This document shows positions 18,464 through 28,850 of a DNA stretch of 64,000 nt, one piece after another. The notes below the pieces were generated by a model. That model was not told where the DNA came from, did not search any database, and was given only the letters and a program-made list of their open reading frames with translations. The first letter of the stretch is position 1. The number at the start of each line of letters is the position of its first letter. The stretch is taken from positions 1,803,501-1,867,500 of the forward strand of contig NZ_CP090095.1 of assembly GCF_021391675.1 (NCBI RefSeq), in the 5' to 3' direction. The DNA comes from Neorhizobium galegae. GTDB taxonomy: Bacteria > Pseudomonadota > Alphaproteobacteria > Rhizobiales > Rhizobiaceae. The translations under genes and the position numbers were made by a program.

Positions 18464-19570
18464 ATGAATGCCATCGATACAGCCATCCGCGCCGCTGCCG
18501 CGAGCATCACGGTAAAAGGCCTGACCAAGGCCTATGACCCCCAGACGGTGGTTATCCCGCCGATGGATGTCGAGCTCAAGGCCGGCGAGTTCACCGTCGT
18601 GCTCGGGCCTTCCGGCTGCGGCAAGTCTACCTTTCTGCAGATGATCGCCGGGCTCGAACGGGTGAGCGGCGGCAAGATCCTTTTCGGCGCCCGCGAGGTT
18701 CAGGACCTCGAACCGAAACATCGCGGCTGCGCCATGGTGTTCCAGAACTATGCGCTCTATCCGCATATGAGCGTGTTCGAGAACATGGCCTACAGCCTCA
18801 AGGTCGCCGGCATGGCGAAGGCGGAACGTGCCGAGCGGGTCGCGGCGGTCGCCAAGATGCTTGGCCTTGCCGACTATCTGCATCGCAAGCCGGGACAGCT
18901 TTCCGGCGGCCAGCGCCAGCGCGTCGCGATCGGCCGCGCCATCGTGCGAGAGCCGGGCGTGCTGCTGTTCGACGAGCCGCTGTCCAACCTCGATGCACAG
19001 CTTCGTCACGACATGCGCGTCGAGCTTGCCGACCTGCATCGCCGCATCGGCGCCACCACCGTCTTCGTCACCCACGATCAGGTGGAGGCGATGACGCTCG
19101 CCGATCGTATCCTTATTCTCAACAAGGGCCGGATCGAGCAGTTCGATACGCCGAAGGCGATCTACCACCATCCGGCCTCGGTGTTCGTCGCGAAATTCAT
19201 CGGTGCCCCGCCGATGAATATCCTGGCCGTGACCGGAAACGGGTCGGCACTACGACTCGCCGACGGGCAGGTGGTGGCGAACGCCCCGCTGACCGGCGCC
19301 TATCAGCTCGGCATCCGGCCCGAGGACATCGTCGTGGACGGCAAGGCGGATGGCCATGCGGTCAAGGCGGCACTCCGGTTCCGCGAGGATCTCGGTTCCC
19401 ATTCGGTGCTGGCTGCCGATCTCGGCGGCTCGATCGTCCGCATCGCGACGCCCTTCGGTGCGGATATCGCCGACCGGCTCGAACTCTACCTGAACTTCCC
19501 GACCTCGCGACTGCATCTCTTCGATGCAGCGACAGGCCGGGCCATACCCGGTGCCTTCGGCGCCCAATGA
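18464..19570 (+). CDS. ugpC: sn-Glycerol-3-phosphate ABC transporter ATP-binding protein
   Basis: This 368-residue ATPase has Walker A LGPSGCGKST near residue 46, signature LSGGQRQRVAIGRA near residue 145 and Walker B LLFDEPLSNLD near residue 166. The C-terminal third is an OB-fold (TOBE-like) domain as in MalK/UgpC. GGAG 7-8 bases before the ATG overlaps the end of ugpE. The stop overlaps an ATG leading into the phosphodiesterase frame. Confidence 0.92.
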   Translation: MNAIDTAIRAAAASITVKGLTKAYDPQTVVIPPMDVELKAGEFTVVLGPSGCGKSTFLQMIAGLERVSGGKILFGAREVQDLEPKHRGCAMVFQNYALYPHMSVFENMAYSLKVAGMAKAERAERVAAVAKMLGLADYLHRKPGQLSGGQRQRVAIGRAIVREPGVLLFDEPLSNLDAQLRHDMRVELADLHRRIGATTVFVTHDQVEAMTLADRILILNKGRIEQFDTPKAIYHHPASVFVAKFIGAPPMNILAVTGNGSALRLADGQVVANAPLTGAYQLGIRPEDIVVDGKADGHAVKAALRFREDLGSHSVLAADLGGSIVRIATPFGADIADRLELYLNFPTSRLHLFDAATGRAIPGAFGAQ

Positions 19571-19608
19571 AAGCCCGGCGCCAAAGGCGCCATATGAAAG
19601 AAACCCTC

Positions 19609-20436
19609 ATGAACTACAAAGACTTTATCGCCGATCCGGCGCGTAGCTGCGCCGTCGTTGCCCATCGCGGCGCCTGGCATGGCGCGCCGGAAAACAGCCT
19701 GGCGGCCATCGAAAACGCCATCGCGATCGGCTGCGAGATCGTCGAACTCGACGTGCGCAAGAGCGCAGACGGCCAGCTTTTCCTGATGCATGACGATACG
19801 CTGGAACGCATGGCCGGCATCGGCCGCGATGCCGAGACTTTCACCATGGCGGAGCTGCAGGCGATCATGCTGCGCGAAGACGACGGCGGCGAGGGCCGTG
19901 CGGTGACCGATCAGGGCATTCCGACCCTGAAACAGGCGCTGGAGATCATCCGCGGCCGCATCTTCGCCGATCTCGATCTCAAGGATCGCGGGCTGTTTTC
20001 CGAAGTCGCCGCTTGTGCCCGGGAAATGGGCGCCCATGCCGATGTCGATCTCAAGACCAAGGTCCATAGTCTGACGGATGTGGAATGGGTGCGCGCCCAG
20101 AAGATCGACGGCGTGCCGTTCATGGGCATGGCGCGCTTCACCGCCGAAAACACCGGCGACGCACTGGCGGTGCTCTCCGAACTCTCGCCCTTCATGTGCG
20201 AGATCCGCTTCGACAGTCTCGAAACGATCGCTCGTCACCGCGAGGCTTTCGCGAGGGCCCGCATGGCGCTCTGGGTCAACACGCTCGACCAGCCCGGCAG
20301 CGGCGAATGGACGGACAGTGCAGCCCTTGCCAATCCCGATCTGATCTGGGGTCGGTTGATCGACGCGGGCATCAGCGTTATCCAGACGGATCAGCCCGCC
20401 GCATTGAAATCCTACATAAAGGCCCGCCAAGCATGA
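19609..20436 (+). CDS. ugpQ: Glycerophosphodiester phosphodiesterase
   Basis: This 275-residue GDPD-family enzyme hydrolyses glycerophosphodiesters to glycerol-3-phosphate plus alcohol. The catalytic start VVAHRGAWHGAPENS is near residue 14, followed by ELDVRKSADGQLFLMHDD near residue 45, which holds the metal-binding Glu/Asp and the second catalytic His. The frame opens at 19567 with an ATGA overlap with ugpC. The ATG at 19609 is preferred because it puts the HRG motif at the usual distance from the N-terminus. No signal peptide is seen, so it acts in the cytoplasm on imported substrate. Confidence 0.9.
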   Translation: MNYKDFIADPARSCAVVAHRGAWHGAPENSLAAIENAIAIGCEIVELDVRKSADGQLFLMHDDTLERMAGIGRDAETFTMAELQAIMLREDDGGEGRAVTDQGIPTLKQALEIIRGRIFADLDLKDRGLFSEVAACAREMGAHADVDLKTKVHSLTDVEWVRAQKIDGVPFMGMARFTAENTGDALAVLSELSPFMCEIRFDSLETIARHREAFARARMALWVNTLDQPGSGEWTDSAALANPDLIWGRLIDAGISVIQTDQPAALKSYIKARQA

Positions 20437-21257
20437 CGATCATTTCCGAGGCCATGCTGCAGTCCCTGATGGAGGATATGCGTCAGGCGGCGGAGGCGGA
20501 GGTTCTGCCCCGTTTCCTCGGAGTAACGGCAGACGGCATCCGCGCCAAGACTGCCCCGGACGACATCGTCACCGATGCCGATCTGGGTGCGGAGCGCCGG
20601 CTTTCCGCAGCACTCTCCGCACATTTTCCCGAGGCGCTGATCGTCGGCGAGGAGGCTGTCTCCGCCGATCCGACACTGCTCGACCGCCTGGCGGATGCCG
20701 AACTCGCCGCGATCATCGATCCCGTCGACGGCACATGGAATTTCGCCCATGGCGTGCCGCTGTTCGGCATGATCGTGGCGATCGTTTCCGGCGGAGAAAC
20801 CGTCGCCGGGCTGATCCACTATCCGCTGACCGGCGATTTTCTCGTGGCCCGGCCGGACGAGGGGGCCTGGCATATCGCCCGTGACGGCGAGCGTACCCGC
20901 CTCAGCGTTGCCGCCGCAGTTCCGGTCGGCGAAATGAGCGGCTTCGTGCCGCTGCATATGTTCTCGGCGCAAGAGCAGGCGGCGTTCGCGCCGCGGGTTC
21001 TGCGCTTCGGCCGCACCACCACATGGCGATGCTCCGCCTTCGAATACCGGATGGTGGCGACCGGAGCGATGAGCTTCTCGCTGAATGCAGACATGAAGCC
21101 CTGGGACCATGCGGCCGGCGAACTGATCCACCGCGAAGCCGGCGGTTATAGCGGCCTTCTGAGCGGTGAGCCCTATCGGCCCGCGATGACGCAGGGGCGG
21201 CTGCTGCTGGCGCCCGATGCGGCGAGCTGGGAGGCGATCCGCGAAAGCTTGGGCTGA
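20433..21257 (+). CDS. Inositol monophosphatase family protein
   Basis: This 274-residue member of the Mg2+-dependent FIG/IMPase superfamily shows the motifs GEEAV near residue 71, IDPVDGTWNFAHG near residue 94 and KPWDHAAGELIHREAGG near residue 224. These are the metal- and phosphate-binding elements. Its ATG overlaps the ugpQ stop (ATGA), so it belongs to the ugp operon. Substrate could be inositol phosphate, glycerol phosphate or another phosphomonoester released from imported diesters; the exact one is not shown. Confidence 0.88.
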   Translation: MTIISEAMLQSLMEDMRQAAEAEVLPRFLGVTADGIRAKTAPDDIVTDADLGAERRLSAALSAHFPEALIVGEEAVSADPTLLDRLADAELAAIIDPVDGTWNFAHGVPLFGMIVAIVSGGETVAGLIHYPLTGDFLVARPDEGAWHIARDGERTRLSVAAAVPVGEMSGFVPLHMFSAQEQAAFAPRVLRFGRTTTWRCSAFEYRMVATGAMSFSLNADMKPWDHAAGELIHREAGGYSGLLSGEPYRPAMTQGRLLLAPDAASWEAIRESLG

Positions 21258-21310
21258 CGGCCCAGGCTCCGGAGGACGGCAATTTTCATTCTGGCTTTCG
21301 CCATCGTGAC

Positions 21311-21325
21311 GTGTAATGTATACAC
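21311..21325. promoter_or_regulatory. Palindromic candidate operator upstream of the peptide-type ABC operon
   Basis: A perfect inverted repeat GTGTA-ATGTA-TACAC also contains the palindrome TGTATACA. It lies about 143 bases upstream of the first ATPase gene. ATGTATAC recurs in the 28851-29177 intergenic region of the same cluster, which suggests a shared regulator, perhaps GntR-type. No regulator gene is present in the cluster. Confidence 0.45.
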
Positions 21326-21467
21326 GACTAGGCTCTCGGGAGGAGTCTGCATCGCGTATCAGGATCCCTGATGGGGTTTCTGCACGGTGAGGAAAATGCT
21401 TGATAGCCGCCTGCATGTCACATGTTGATCATGCAGGCAGCGGGCCGATAGGGAGGATCAGGGCCGG

Positions 21468-22495
<1,028 letters not shown>

Positions 22496-22499
<4 letters not shown>

Positions 22500-23572
22500 G
22501 TTTGGCCACTTCTTCCGAGCGGTCGGCGCTTTCGGCGCTTGATGTCGATGATCTGCATGTCACCTTCGGCAATCCGCGGCGCGGCTCGCTGATCCGCGCC
22601 GTCGACGGGGTCAGCTTCAGCGTCCGCAGGGGCGAGATTTTTGGCGTGATCGGCGAGTCCGGTTCCGGCAAATCGACGCTGGGGCGTTGTCTTGTCGGCC
22701 TGCTCAGCCCAAGCGGTGGCGGCGTTCTGCATGACGGCGTCGATCCATTCAAGTTTTCCCGCCGCGAGCTTAATCGTCACCGACGCAAGTATCAGATCGT
22801 CTCGCAGGACCCGAATGCGGCCTTCGATCCGCGCATGACTATCCTTCAGAGCATCTGCGAACCCTTGAACATCGCGGGCGAGGGGACGAAGGCTGAGCGG
22901 CGCGAAAAGGCGTTCGCGATGCTGGACCGGGTGTCGCTGGCGGCCGAGATGGCCAACCGCTATCCGCACGAGATTTCCGGCGGCCAGAAGCAACGCGCCA
23001 ACATTGCGCGTGCGCTGATGCTGGATCCGAACGTGATCGTCTGCGACGAGGTGGTGGCGGCGCTCGACGTGTCGATCCAGGCCGACATGCTCAATCTTTT
23101 TGCCCGACTGCAGGAGCAGTTCGGCCTCACCTACGTCTTCATCAGCCATGATCTGCGGGTGGTCAGCCATATCAGCGACCGCGTGGCGGTGATGTATTTC
23201 GGCAAGATCGTCGAGGTCGGCCCCGCCCACGCCGTGATCGAAACGCCGCTGCACCCCTATACGGAGGCGCTGCGCTCGGCCGAACCGGAGATCGACCCGA
23301 CGGCCGCCGATGCCCGCCAGAGGATTATCCTGCAAGGCGAGATACCAAGTGCGATCGCGCCGCCGGGCGGCTGCCGTTTCCACACGCGCTGTCCGCGGGT
23401 GCGCGACATCTGTCGCACGCAGGAACCCCAGCAGCGCCAATTGCTGCCCGGGCGGCATGTCGCATGCCATTTCGCCGAGGAGATGCTCGGCGAAAAGGAG
23501 AGGAAGGGTCTTGGTCTTGCCGGAGGGAACGGAGCCGACCATGCCGCATCTGCCACGAATGCACTGACATAA
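22496..23572 (+). CDS. ABC transporter ATP-binding protein, OppF/DppF type
   Basis: This 358-residue partner ATPase has Walker A GESGSGKST near residue 57, signature ISGGQKQRANIARAL near residue 160 and VCDEVVAALDVSIQ near residue 183. The oligo_HPY extension HPYTEALRSAEPE and cysteines (CRFHTRCPRVRDIC) follow. The Walker B aspartate-glutamate pair is kept. The last 25-30 residues are extra. It is translationally coupled to the OppD-type gene by an ATGA overlap and is followed after 39 bases by the binding protein. Confidence 0.9.
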
Positions 23573-23611
23573 GGGCCGAATACGGCCGGTCATGATCAAG
23601 GAGGAGAAGAG

Positions 23612-25177
23612 GTGACCACAAATCTATTTGGAAAGATACCGGATATTAGCCGCCGTTCGCTGCTGGCCGGAACGGTCGCCGCCGGCGGCCTGGCCCTGTT
23701 GCCGGCAATGGCGCGCGCCCAGGCCCCGCAGCCAAGATCCGGCGGGACCCTGAGGGCCGTCATGCCGTTCAACCCGGCGGCATTAGACCCGCTGACGGGC
23801 CGCAACAATCCCGATTTCAATGCTCTTCTCCTGATGTTCGACGCGCTGATCGGTTTCGATCCGCAGACGCTCGAACTGCAGCCGATGCTGGCGACCTCGT
23901 GGAAATTCACCGATCCAACCACGCTGGTTCTCGAACTGCGCCAGGGCGTCGAATTCCATGACGGTACGCCGTTCAATGCCGAAGCGGTGGTCTTCCACCT
24001 GCAGCGCTGCAGCACATACGATCGCTCGAACGTGAAATCGGACCTTGCGGTCGTCGATAAGGTCGAGGCCACCGGCGCGTATCAGGTTTCGCTGAAGCTG
24101 AAATATCCGGACGCCACGCTGCCTGCGATCCTGACCGACCGCGCCGGCCTCATCGTGTCGCCCGCTTCGGTCAAGGCTGCTGCCGGCGGCAATGTCGACC
24201 GTACGCCGGTCGGCACCGGGCCGTTCAAATTCGTCGAATGGCAGGACAATACCCTGATCAAGGTCGTGAAAAACGCCAACTACTGGGGTGACAAGCCTTA
24301 CCTCGACGGCGTCGACATGCGCATCGTCAACGAGTTCAACACGGCTGTCCGCACGGTGACCGCCGGTGAATCCGATATCGTCCTCAACATGAGCGCGCAG
24401 CAGATGGCCGTGGCCAAGCGCGACCCCAAGCTTGTCGCCGAAGCGACGCCGTCGATGATCTACTACACAGCCTTCCTGAACTACGGTGAGGGGCCGCTGA
24501 AAGACGTTCGCGTTCGGCAGGCCATGAACTGGGCGCTCGACCGGCCGGTACTCAACCAGGTCCTGTGGGGCGGCCTCGGCGGCGGGCATTGCAGCATGTT
24601 CCCATCAGGCTTCTGGGCCAATGATCCAGCGACCGAGAACTTCTACAAGCTGGATCTCGACCGCGCCAAATCGCTGCTGAAGGCGGCAGGTTTCGCAAAC
24701 GGCATAGAGATCGCCACCTTCACCTGGGCCGACCAGGCGGCGGTGCAGCGTCAGGAAGTCCTCAGCGCCCAGCTTGCCGAAGCCGGCATCCGGCTGAAGG
24801 TCACTCCGGCGCAGCCGGCGCAGACGATGCAATACTTCCTCACCGAGAAAAAGGGTCAGATGCTGATGACCCCGACCGGCGGTCTTCCGGATCCGGCAAC
24901 GGCCTACGACCGTCAGTTCTCGGCAACGGCCTATCGCAACGCGGCCAAGATCGAACTGCCGGGCTATCGTGAGCTGATGGATGCGTCGATGAACACGTTC
25001 GACAACGCCAAGCGCAAGGACGTGCTCCACAAGATGCAGCGTTTCGTGCTGGAAAACGCGCTGCACCTGCCGCAGTTCTCGTCTGCCGGCATCATCATTC
25101 GTACGCCGAAGGTGCACGGCTTCAATTTCAGCCTGCTGCAGCGCCCGCGCTTCCACAAGGTGTGGATGGAGGCTTGA
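23612..25177 (+). CDS. ABC transporter substrate-binding protein, family 5 (copy 1), Tat signal
   Basis: This 521-residue periplasmic protein of the SBP_bac_5 (DppA/OppA) family starts with a twin-arginine signal, ISRRSLLAG at residues 12-20, a hydrophobic stretch, and cleavage near ARAQ. The mature chain shows GGTLRAVMPFNPAALDPLTG and VEFHDGTPFNAEAV, typical of the family. GTG 23612 is chosen because GGAGGAG lies a few bases upstream. A close paralogue is encoded at 27261-28850. Twin-arginine export of binding proteins is known but not the rule; the purpose here is open. Confidence 0.92.
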   Translation: MTTNLFGKIPDISRRSLLAGTVAAGGLALLPAMARAQAPQPRSGGTLRAVMPFNPAALDPLTGRNNPDFNALLLMFDALIGFDPQTLELQPMLATSWKFTDPTTLVLELRQGVEFHDGTPFNAEAVVFHLQRCSTYDRSNVKSDLAVVDKVEATGAYQVSLKLKYPDATLPAILTDRAGLIVSPASVKAAAGGNVDRTPVGTGPFKFVEWQDNTLIKVVKNANYWGDKPYLDGVDMRIVNEFNTAVRTVTAGESDIVLNMSAQQMAVAKRDPKLVAEATPSMIYYTAFLNYGEGPLKDVRVRQAMNWALDRPVLNQVLWGGLGGGHCSMFPSGFWANDPATENFYKLDLDRAKSLLKAAGFANGIEIATFTWADQAAVQRQEVLSAQLAEAGIRLKVTPAQPAQTMQYFLTEKKGQMLMTPTGGLPDPATAYDRQFSATAYRNAAKIELPGYRELMDASMNTFDNAKRKDVLHKMQRFVLENALHLPQFSSAGIIIRTPKVHGFNFSLLQRPRFHKVWMEA

Positions 25178-25197
25178 GGCCCGATCGCCCGGAAACC

Positions 25198-25226
25198 GGA
25201 GCGGGGCGGTTCGCCCGTGCCGCTCC
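25198..25226 (+). promoter_or_regulatory. Hairpin between binding protein and permease genes
   Basis: A stem GGAGCGG/CCGCTCC encloses a smaller GGCG-GTT-CGCC stem, 20 bases after the binding-protein stop. It lacks a U-tract. Like the ugpB-ugpA hairpin it may set a higher level of the binding protein than the permeases. The gap to the permease is 141 bases. Confidence 0.5.
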
Positions 25227-25318
25227 CCCCGCATCGGAAGGCAGTGCTTCTGCGCATCCGGTGTTCCAGCGCAGGCCGTTGAACTGGCCGGCGTCAATTG
25301 CGGATTGACGGAGTATCG

Positions 25319-26278
25319 ATGATGTACGGCGTCCCCGGGATGGTTGCGCAAAGGCTCATGCAACTGGTGCCCGTGATGATTGTGGCCACGTTCGTGGTGT
25401 TTTCGCTCGTCTACATGATGCCCGGCGACCCGGCCATGATGATCGCGGGCGACTATGCGACGGCGGAACGGATCGCGGAAATCCGCCAGATTTACGGATT
25501 CGACCGACCGATGCTGGTGCAATATTTCTTCTGGCTGGGAAATGCCGTGCAGGGCGATCTCGGCCATTCGCTGTTCTCGAACGAATCGGTCCTGCGGCTG
25601 ATCCTGTCGCGCCTGCCCCATACGGTCCTGCTGGTTCTCTACGCGCTGGTTCTCGGCGCAGCACTCGGCATTCCGCTCGGCATTCTTGCCGCGACGCGCC
25701 AGGGCACCACGCTCGACAAGATCATTACCAGTGTCGCCTCGCTCGGTGTCGCCGTTCCTAATTTCTGGCTCGGCATCATTCTGGTGACGCTGTTTTCGCT
25801 CGGTTATCGCTGGTTCCCGGCGACCGGTGCCGTATCCGTCTTCGAAAAGCCGCTGGAGTCGCTCTATTATGCAACCCTCCCGGCGGTGGCACTCTCCACC
25901 GGCGTGGTCGCGGTTCTGGCAAGGCAGGTGCGTAGTGCGCTGCTCGAAGTGCTCGGCTCGCAATATATCCGCACGCTACGAGCCAAGGGGCTCGGTTCTG
26001 GCGCCATCCTTTGGAAGCACGGGCTTCGCAACGTGGCGGCGACGATGCTGACGATTGCCGGCCTGCAGGTGAACCGGCTGTTTTCCAGCGCCGTCATCAT
26101 CGAGGCCGTCTTCGCCATCCCCGGCGTCGGCAACCTGATCAGCTATTCGGCGCTCAACAAGGATTTCCCGGTGGTGCAGGGTGTAGCGCTCGTGCTGGTG
26201 CTGGTGGTGATCCTCACCAATCTCCTGGTCGACGTGCTCAACGCGACTTTCGATCCCAGAGTGGCGGCCTCCACATGA
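25319..26278 (+). CDS. ABC transporter permease, OppB/DppB type
   Basis: This 319-residue permease has about six helices. The N-terminal signature QRLMQLVPVMIVATFVVFSL, the periplasmic MPGDPA segment near residue 34 and an EAA loop (IRTLRAKGLGSGAILWKHGL near residue 220) define the OppB/DppB family. GGAG lies 5 bases before the first of two adjacent ATGs at 25319 and 8 before the second. The stop overlaps the next permease start (ATGA). It forms the pore with the OppC-type gene. Confidence 0.9.
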   Translation: MMYGVPGMVAQRLMQLVPVMIVATFVVFSLVYMMPGDPAMMIAGDYATAERIAEIRQIYGFDRPMLVQYFFWLGNAVQGDLGHSLFSNESVLRLILSRLPHTVLLVLYALVLGAALGIPLGILAATRQGTTLDKIITSVASLGVAVPNFWLGIILVTLFSLGYRWFPATGAVSVFEKPLESLYYATLPAVALSTGVVAVLARQVRSALLEVLGSQYIRTLRAKGLGSGAILWKHGLRNVAATMLTIAGLQVNRLFSSAVIIEAVFAIPGVGNLISYSALNKDFPVVQGVALVLVLVVILTNLLVDVLNATFDPRVAAST

Positions 26279-27186
26279 CCGATACGAACATGACCGCGAT
26301 GACCCAAACCGCTGCCGCGCCGTCAGCAAGGGCGACCCTTCCGCCCCCCGTGCGCTTCCGCTTCTGGGCCTGGCTGTGGGGCGACAAGCGTGCGCTGATC
26401 AGCCTCGCCTATCTCTCCGTTCTGGTTCTGGCGGCGATCTTCGCGCCGCTGATCGTGCCCTATGCGCCCAACAAGCAGAACCTGATGGATCTTCTGGCGC
26501 CACCGAGCGGCGCACACTGGCTCGGCACCGACGACCTTGGCCGCGACACGCTGAGCCGGCTGATATACGGTTCCTACAATGCGCTCTACGCCGCGAGCCT
26601 CGCTGTCGGCATTGGTGTGGCGATCGGTGTGCCGCTCGGGGTCTTCATCGGTTTTATCGGCGGCTGGATCGACCAGGTGGGCAGCCGCATCATCGACGGG
26701 GTCCTTGCCTTTCCGCCGCTCGTACTGGCCGTCGCCGTGACAGGCGCGCTCGGCATCGGTCTCACCAATGCGATGATCGCCGTCGGTTTCGCCTTCGCGC
26801 CGGTGCTTGCCCGGACGATGCGGGCGCAGACGCTGGTGGTGAAGAATGCGCTTTATGTCGAGGCCGCGACCGGTTTCGGCGCATCGCGCCTGCACCTGAT
26901 CCTGCGCCATATCCTGCCCAATGCGATCCAGCCTGTCATCGTCGAGGTGACACTGATGCTGGCCGTGGCGCTTCTGGCGGAAGCCGGTTTGAGCTTCCTG
27001 TCGCTCGGCGTCCAGCCCCCGGAGTCGAGCTGGGGCGGCATGCTGGCGCGCGCCTACCACTATGTCGAGGTGGCGCCCGAGCAGATGTATGCGCCGGGTT
27101 TCGCCATCCTGTTCACGGCGCTCGCCTTCAACACGCTCGGCGAATCGATCCGCGTGCTTCTCGACCCCACCATCAAGCGCCGGTAA
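26275..27186 (+). CDS. ABC transporter permease, OppC/DppC type
   Basis: This 303-residue permease has a cytoplasmic N-terminus (residues 1-40) and about six helices. The GTDDLGRDTLSRLIYGS motif near residue 83 and an EAA loop (YVEAATGFGASRLHLILRHI near residue 197) are diagnostic of the OppC/DppC family. The ATG at 26275 overlaps the preceding stop. It is the last gene of the transporter operon; a strong terminator lies 17 bases downstream. Confidence 0.9.
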   Translation: MTDTNMTAMTQTAAAPSARATLPPPVRFRFWAWLWGDKRALISLAYLSVLVLAAIFAPLIVPYAPNKQNLMDLLAPPSGAHWLGTDDLGRDTLSRLIYGSYNALYAASLAVGIGVAIGVPLGVFIGFIGGWIDQVGSRIIDGVLAFPPLVLAVAVTGALGIGLTNAMIAVGFAFAPVLARTMRAQTLVVKNALYVEAATGFGASRLHLILRHILPNAIQPVIVEVTLMLAVALLAEAGLSFLSLGVQPPESSWGGMLARAYHYVEVAPEQMYAPGFAILFTALAFNTLGESIRVLLDPTIKRR

Positions 27187-27202
27187 TTCCATTTTAGATG
27201 CA

Positions 27203-27230
27203 AACAGCCCGGCCTCGCAGCCGGGCTGTT
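27203..27230. terminator. Bidirectional terminator between convergent ABC genes
   Basis: An 11-base-pair stem (AACAGCCCGGC at 27203-27213, GCCGGGCTGTT at 27220-27230) has a six-base loop. It is A-rich on the left and ends in T residues on the right, so it serves both the permease operon and the convergent binding-protein gene. Confidence 0.85.
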
Positions 27231-27260
27231 TCGTTGCTTCTATCGTATCCTGGCTGCGGA

Positions 27261-28850
27261 TCACGCGGTCTGGTCGAGCCAGACGCGGTGGAACCGCGGC
27301 GAGTGCAGCCGGTCGTATTGGAAGTCCTTGACCTTCTTGTTGCGGATCGACATGGCAGCCGAGGTCACCAGCGGCAGGTGCAGCGCCTGCTCGACGACGA
27401 AACGCTGGAGTGCGGCAAAAGCTTCCTTGCGTTTGCCGGCATCGGCCGAGGTGCCGGTGGCGTCCAGCAGCTTACGGAACTGCGGGTCTTCGATTTTGCC
27501 GGCATTGAACTGGCCGGTCGCGCCGAACAGCCGTTCGTAGGTCTGGCTGGGATCGAGCCAGCCGCCCTGCGGATTGAGGATCATCGCGCCCTTGCCTTCG
27601 ATATAGAAAGCCTGGTTCACGACCTGAGGAGGCGAGGGCGTGACCTTGAGGCGAATGCCGACCTGCTCAAGCTGGTTGCCGACCACTTCGAGGCGCTGAA
27701 CCGACGTCTGATCCGGCCAGCTCCAGGTTTCGACTTCCAGACCCTTCGGATATCCGGCGTCGGCCAGCAGTTTGCGCGCCTTTTCCGGATCGTGCTGGTA
27801 GAACTGCGCCGTTCCGGCATCCACCGCCCAGAAATCCTTGGGGAACATGGTCGAGGTCGGCTCGCCGAGGCCAAGCATCAGAACCTGGTTCAGTTCGGCG
27901 CGGTTGATGGCGTAGTTCATCGCCTGCCGGACCCGGATGTCGTTGAGCGGCGGCTTGGCGAAATTCATCATCAGGGTGAAGAAGATCATCGAAGGATTGG
28001 CTTCGGCGGTGAGGTCCTGCACACGGCGGGCAGTAGCGATCTGCTGCGCGGCCATGTTGAGCGCAAGATCGGTTTCGCCGGCTGTGACCGTGCGGGCGGC
28101 GGTGTTCAGCTCGTTGATGATGCGGAAGTTGATGCCGTCGAGATAGGGAAGGCCCGGCTGCCAGTAGTTCTGGCTCTTCTCGACGCGGATCAGGTCGTTG
28201 TCGCGCCATTCGGCGAACTTGAACGGTCCTGTGCCGACGGGATTGCGGTCGACATTGCCGTCGGCGGCAGCCTTGATGGAAGCGGGCGAGATGATGCAGC
28301 CAACGCGGCCCGTCAGGATGGTCGGCAGCGAATAGTTCGGCTGCTTGAGCTTGATCGTCACTTGGCTCGGGCCGGTGACCGCCACCGATGCGACCGAAAC
28401 CAGGTCCGACTTCACGTTCGAGCGCGGGTCGTTCATGAAGCGGTCGAGGTTGAACTTCACGGCCTCGGCGTTGAACGGGGTGCCGTCATGGAATTTCACG
28501 CCGTCGATGAGGTTGAGCACCAGCGTCGTCGGATCGGTGAAGGTCCAGTCCTTGGCCAGCATCGGCTTCAGCTCGAGCGTCGCCGGATCGAAGGCGATCA
28601 ATGCGTCGAACAGTGCGTAGAGCGCGTTGAAATCCGGCACGTTGCGACCGGTCATCGGGTCGAGTGCGGCCGGGTTGAAGGGCATGGCGATGCGCAAGGT
28701 GCCGCCCGGTTTGGCCTGTGGCGTCTGGGCGAACATCTGCCCGGGCAGCAGCATCGCGCCTCCCAGCGCTGCGCCGGACGCCAGAAGCGTTCTTCGGTTG
28801 ATCCTGCTGTTATGGATGACAGACGGCACGCCGTCCTTCGTCTTGCTCAT
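27261..28850 (-). CDS. ABC transporter substrate-binding protein, family 5 (copy 2), Tat signal
   Basis: This 529-residue protein is paralogous to the one at 23612-25177; long stretches are near-identical (FHDGTPFNAEAV, NVKSDL, NVDR-PVGTGPFKF). The leader has NRRTLLASGAALGG, a twin-arginine signal, with cleavage near MFAQ. The ATG at 28850 is chosen because GGGGAGGAG lies about 8 bases upstream; the frame continues upstream to 29060 but that part has no signal. It is transcribed opposite to the transporter genes, from a promoter shared with the divergent GMC gene. It may give the same importer a second specificity. Confidence 0.92.
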   Translation of the reverse strand: MSKTKDGVPSVIHNSRINRRTLLASGAALGGAMLLPGQMFAQTPQAKPGGTLRIAMPFNPAALDPMTGRNVPDFNALYALFDALIAFDPATLELKPMLAKDWTFTDPTTLVLNLIDGVKFHDGTPFNAEAVKFNLDRFMNDPRSNVKSDLVSVASVAVTGPSQVTIKLKQPNYSLPTILTGRVGCIISPASIKAAADGNVDRNPVGTGPFKFAEWRDNDLIRVEKSQNYWQPGLPYLDGINFRIINELNTAARTVTAGETDLALNMAAQQIATARRVQDLTAEANPSMIFFTLMMNFAKPPLNDIRVRQAMNYAINRAELNQVLMLGLGEPTSTMFPKDFWAVDAGTAQFYQHDPEKARKLLADAGYPKGLEVETWSWPDQTSVQRLEVVGNQLEQVGIRLKVTPSPPQVVNQAFYIEGKGAMILNPQGGWLDPSQTYERLFGATGQFNAGKIEDPQFRKLLDATGTSADAGKRKEAFAALQRFVVEQALHLPLVTSAAMSIRNKKVKDFQYDRLHSPRFHRVWLDQTA

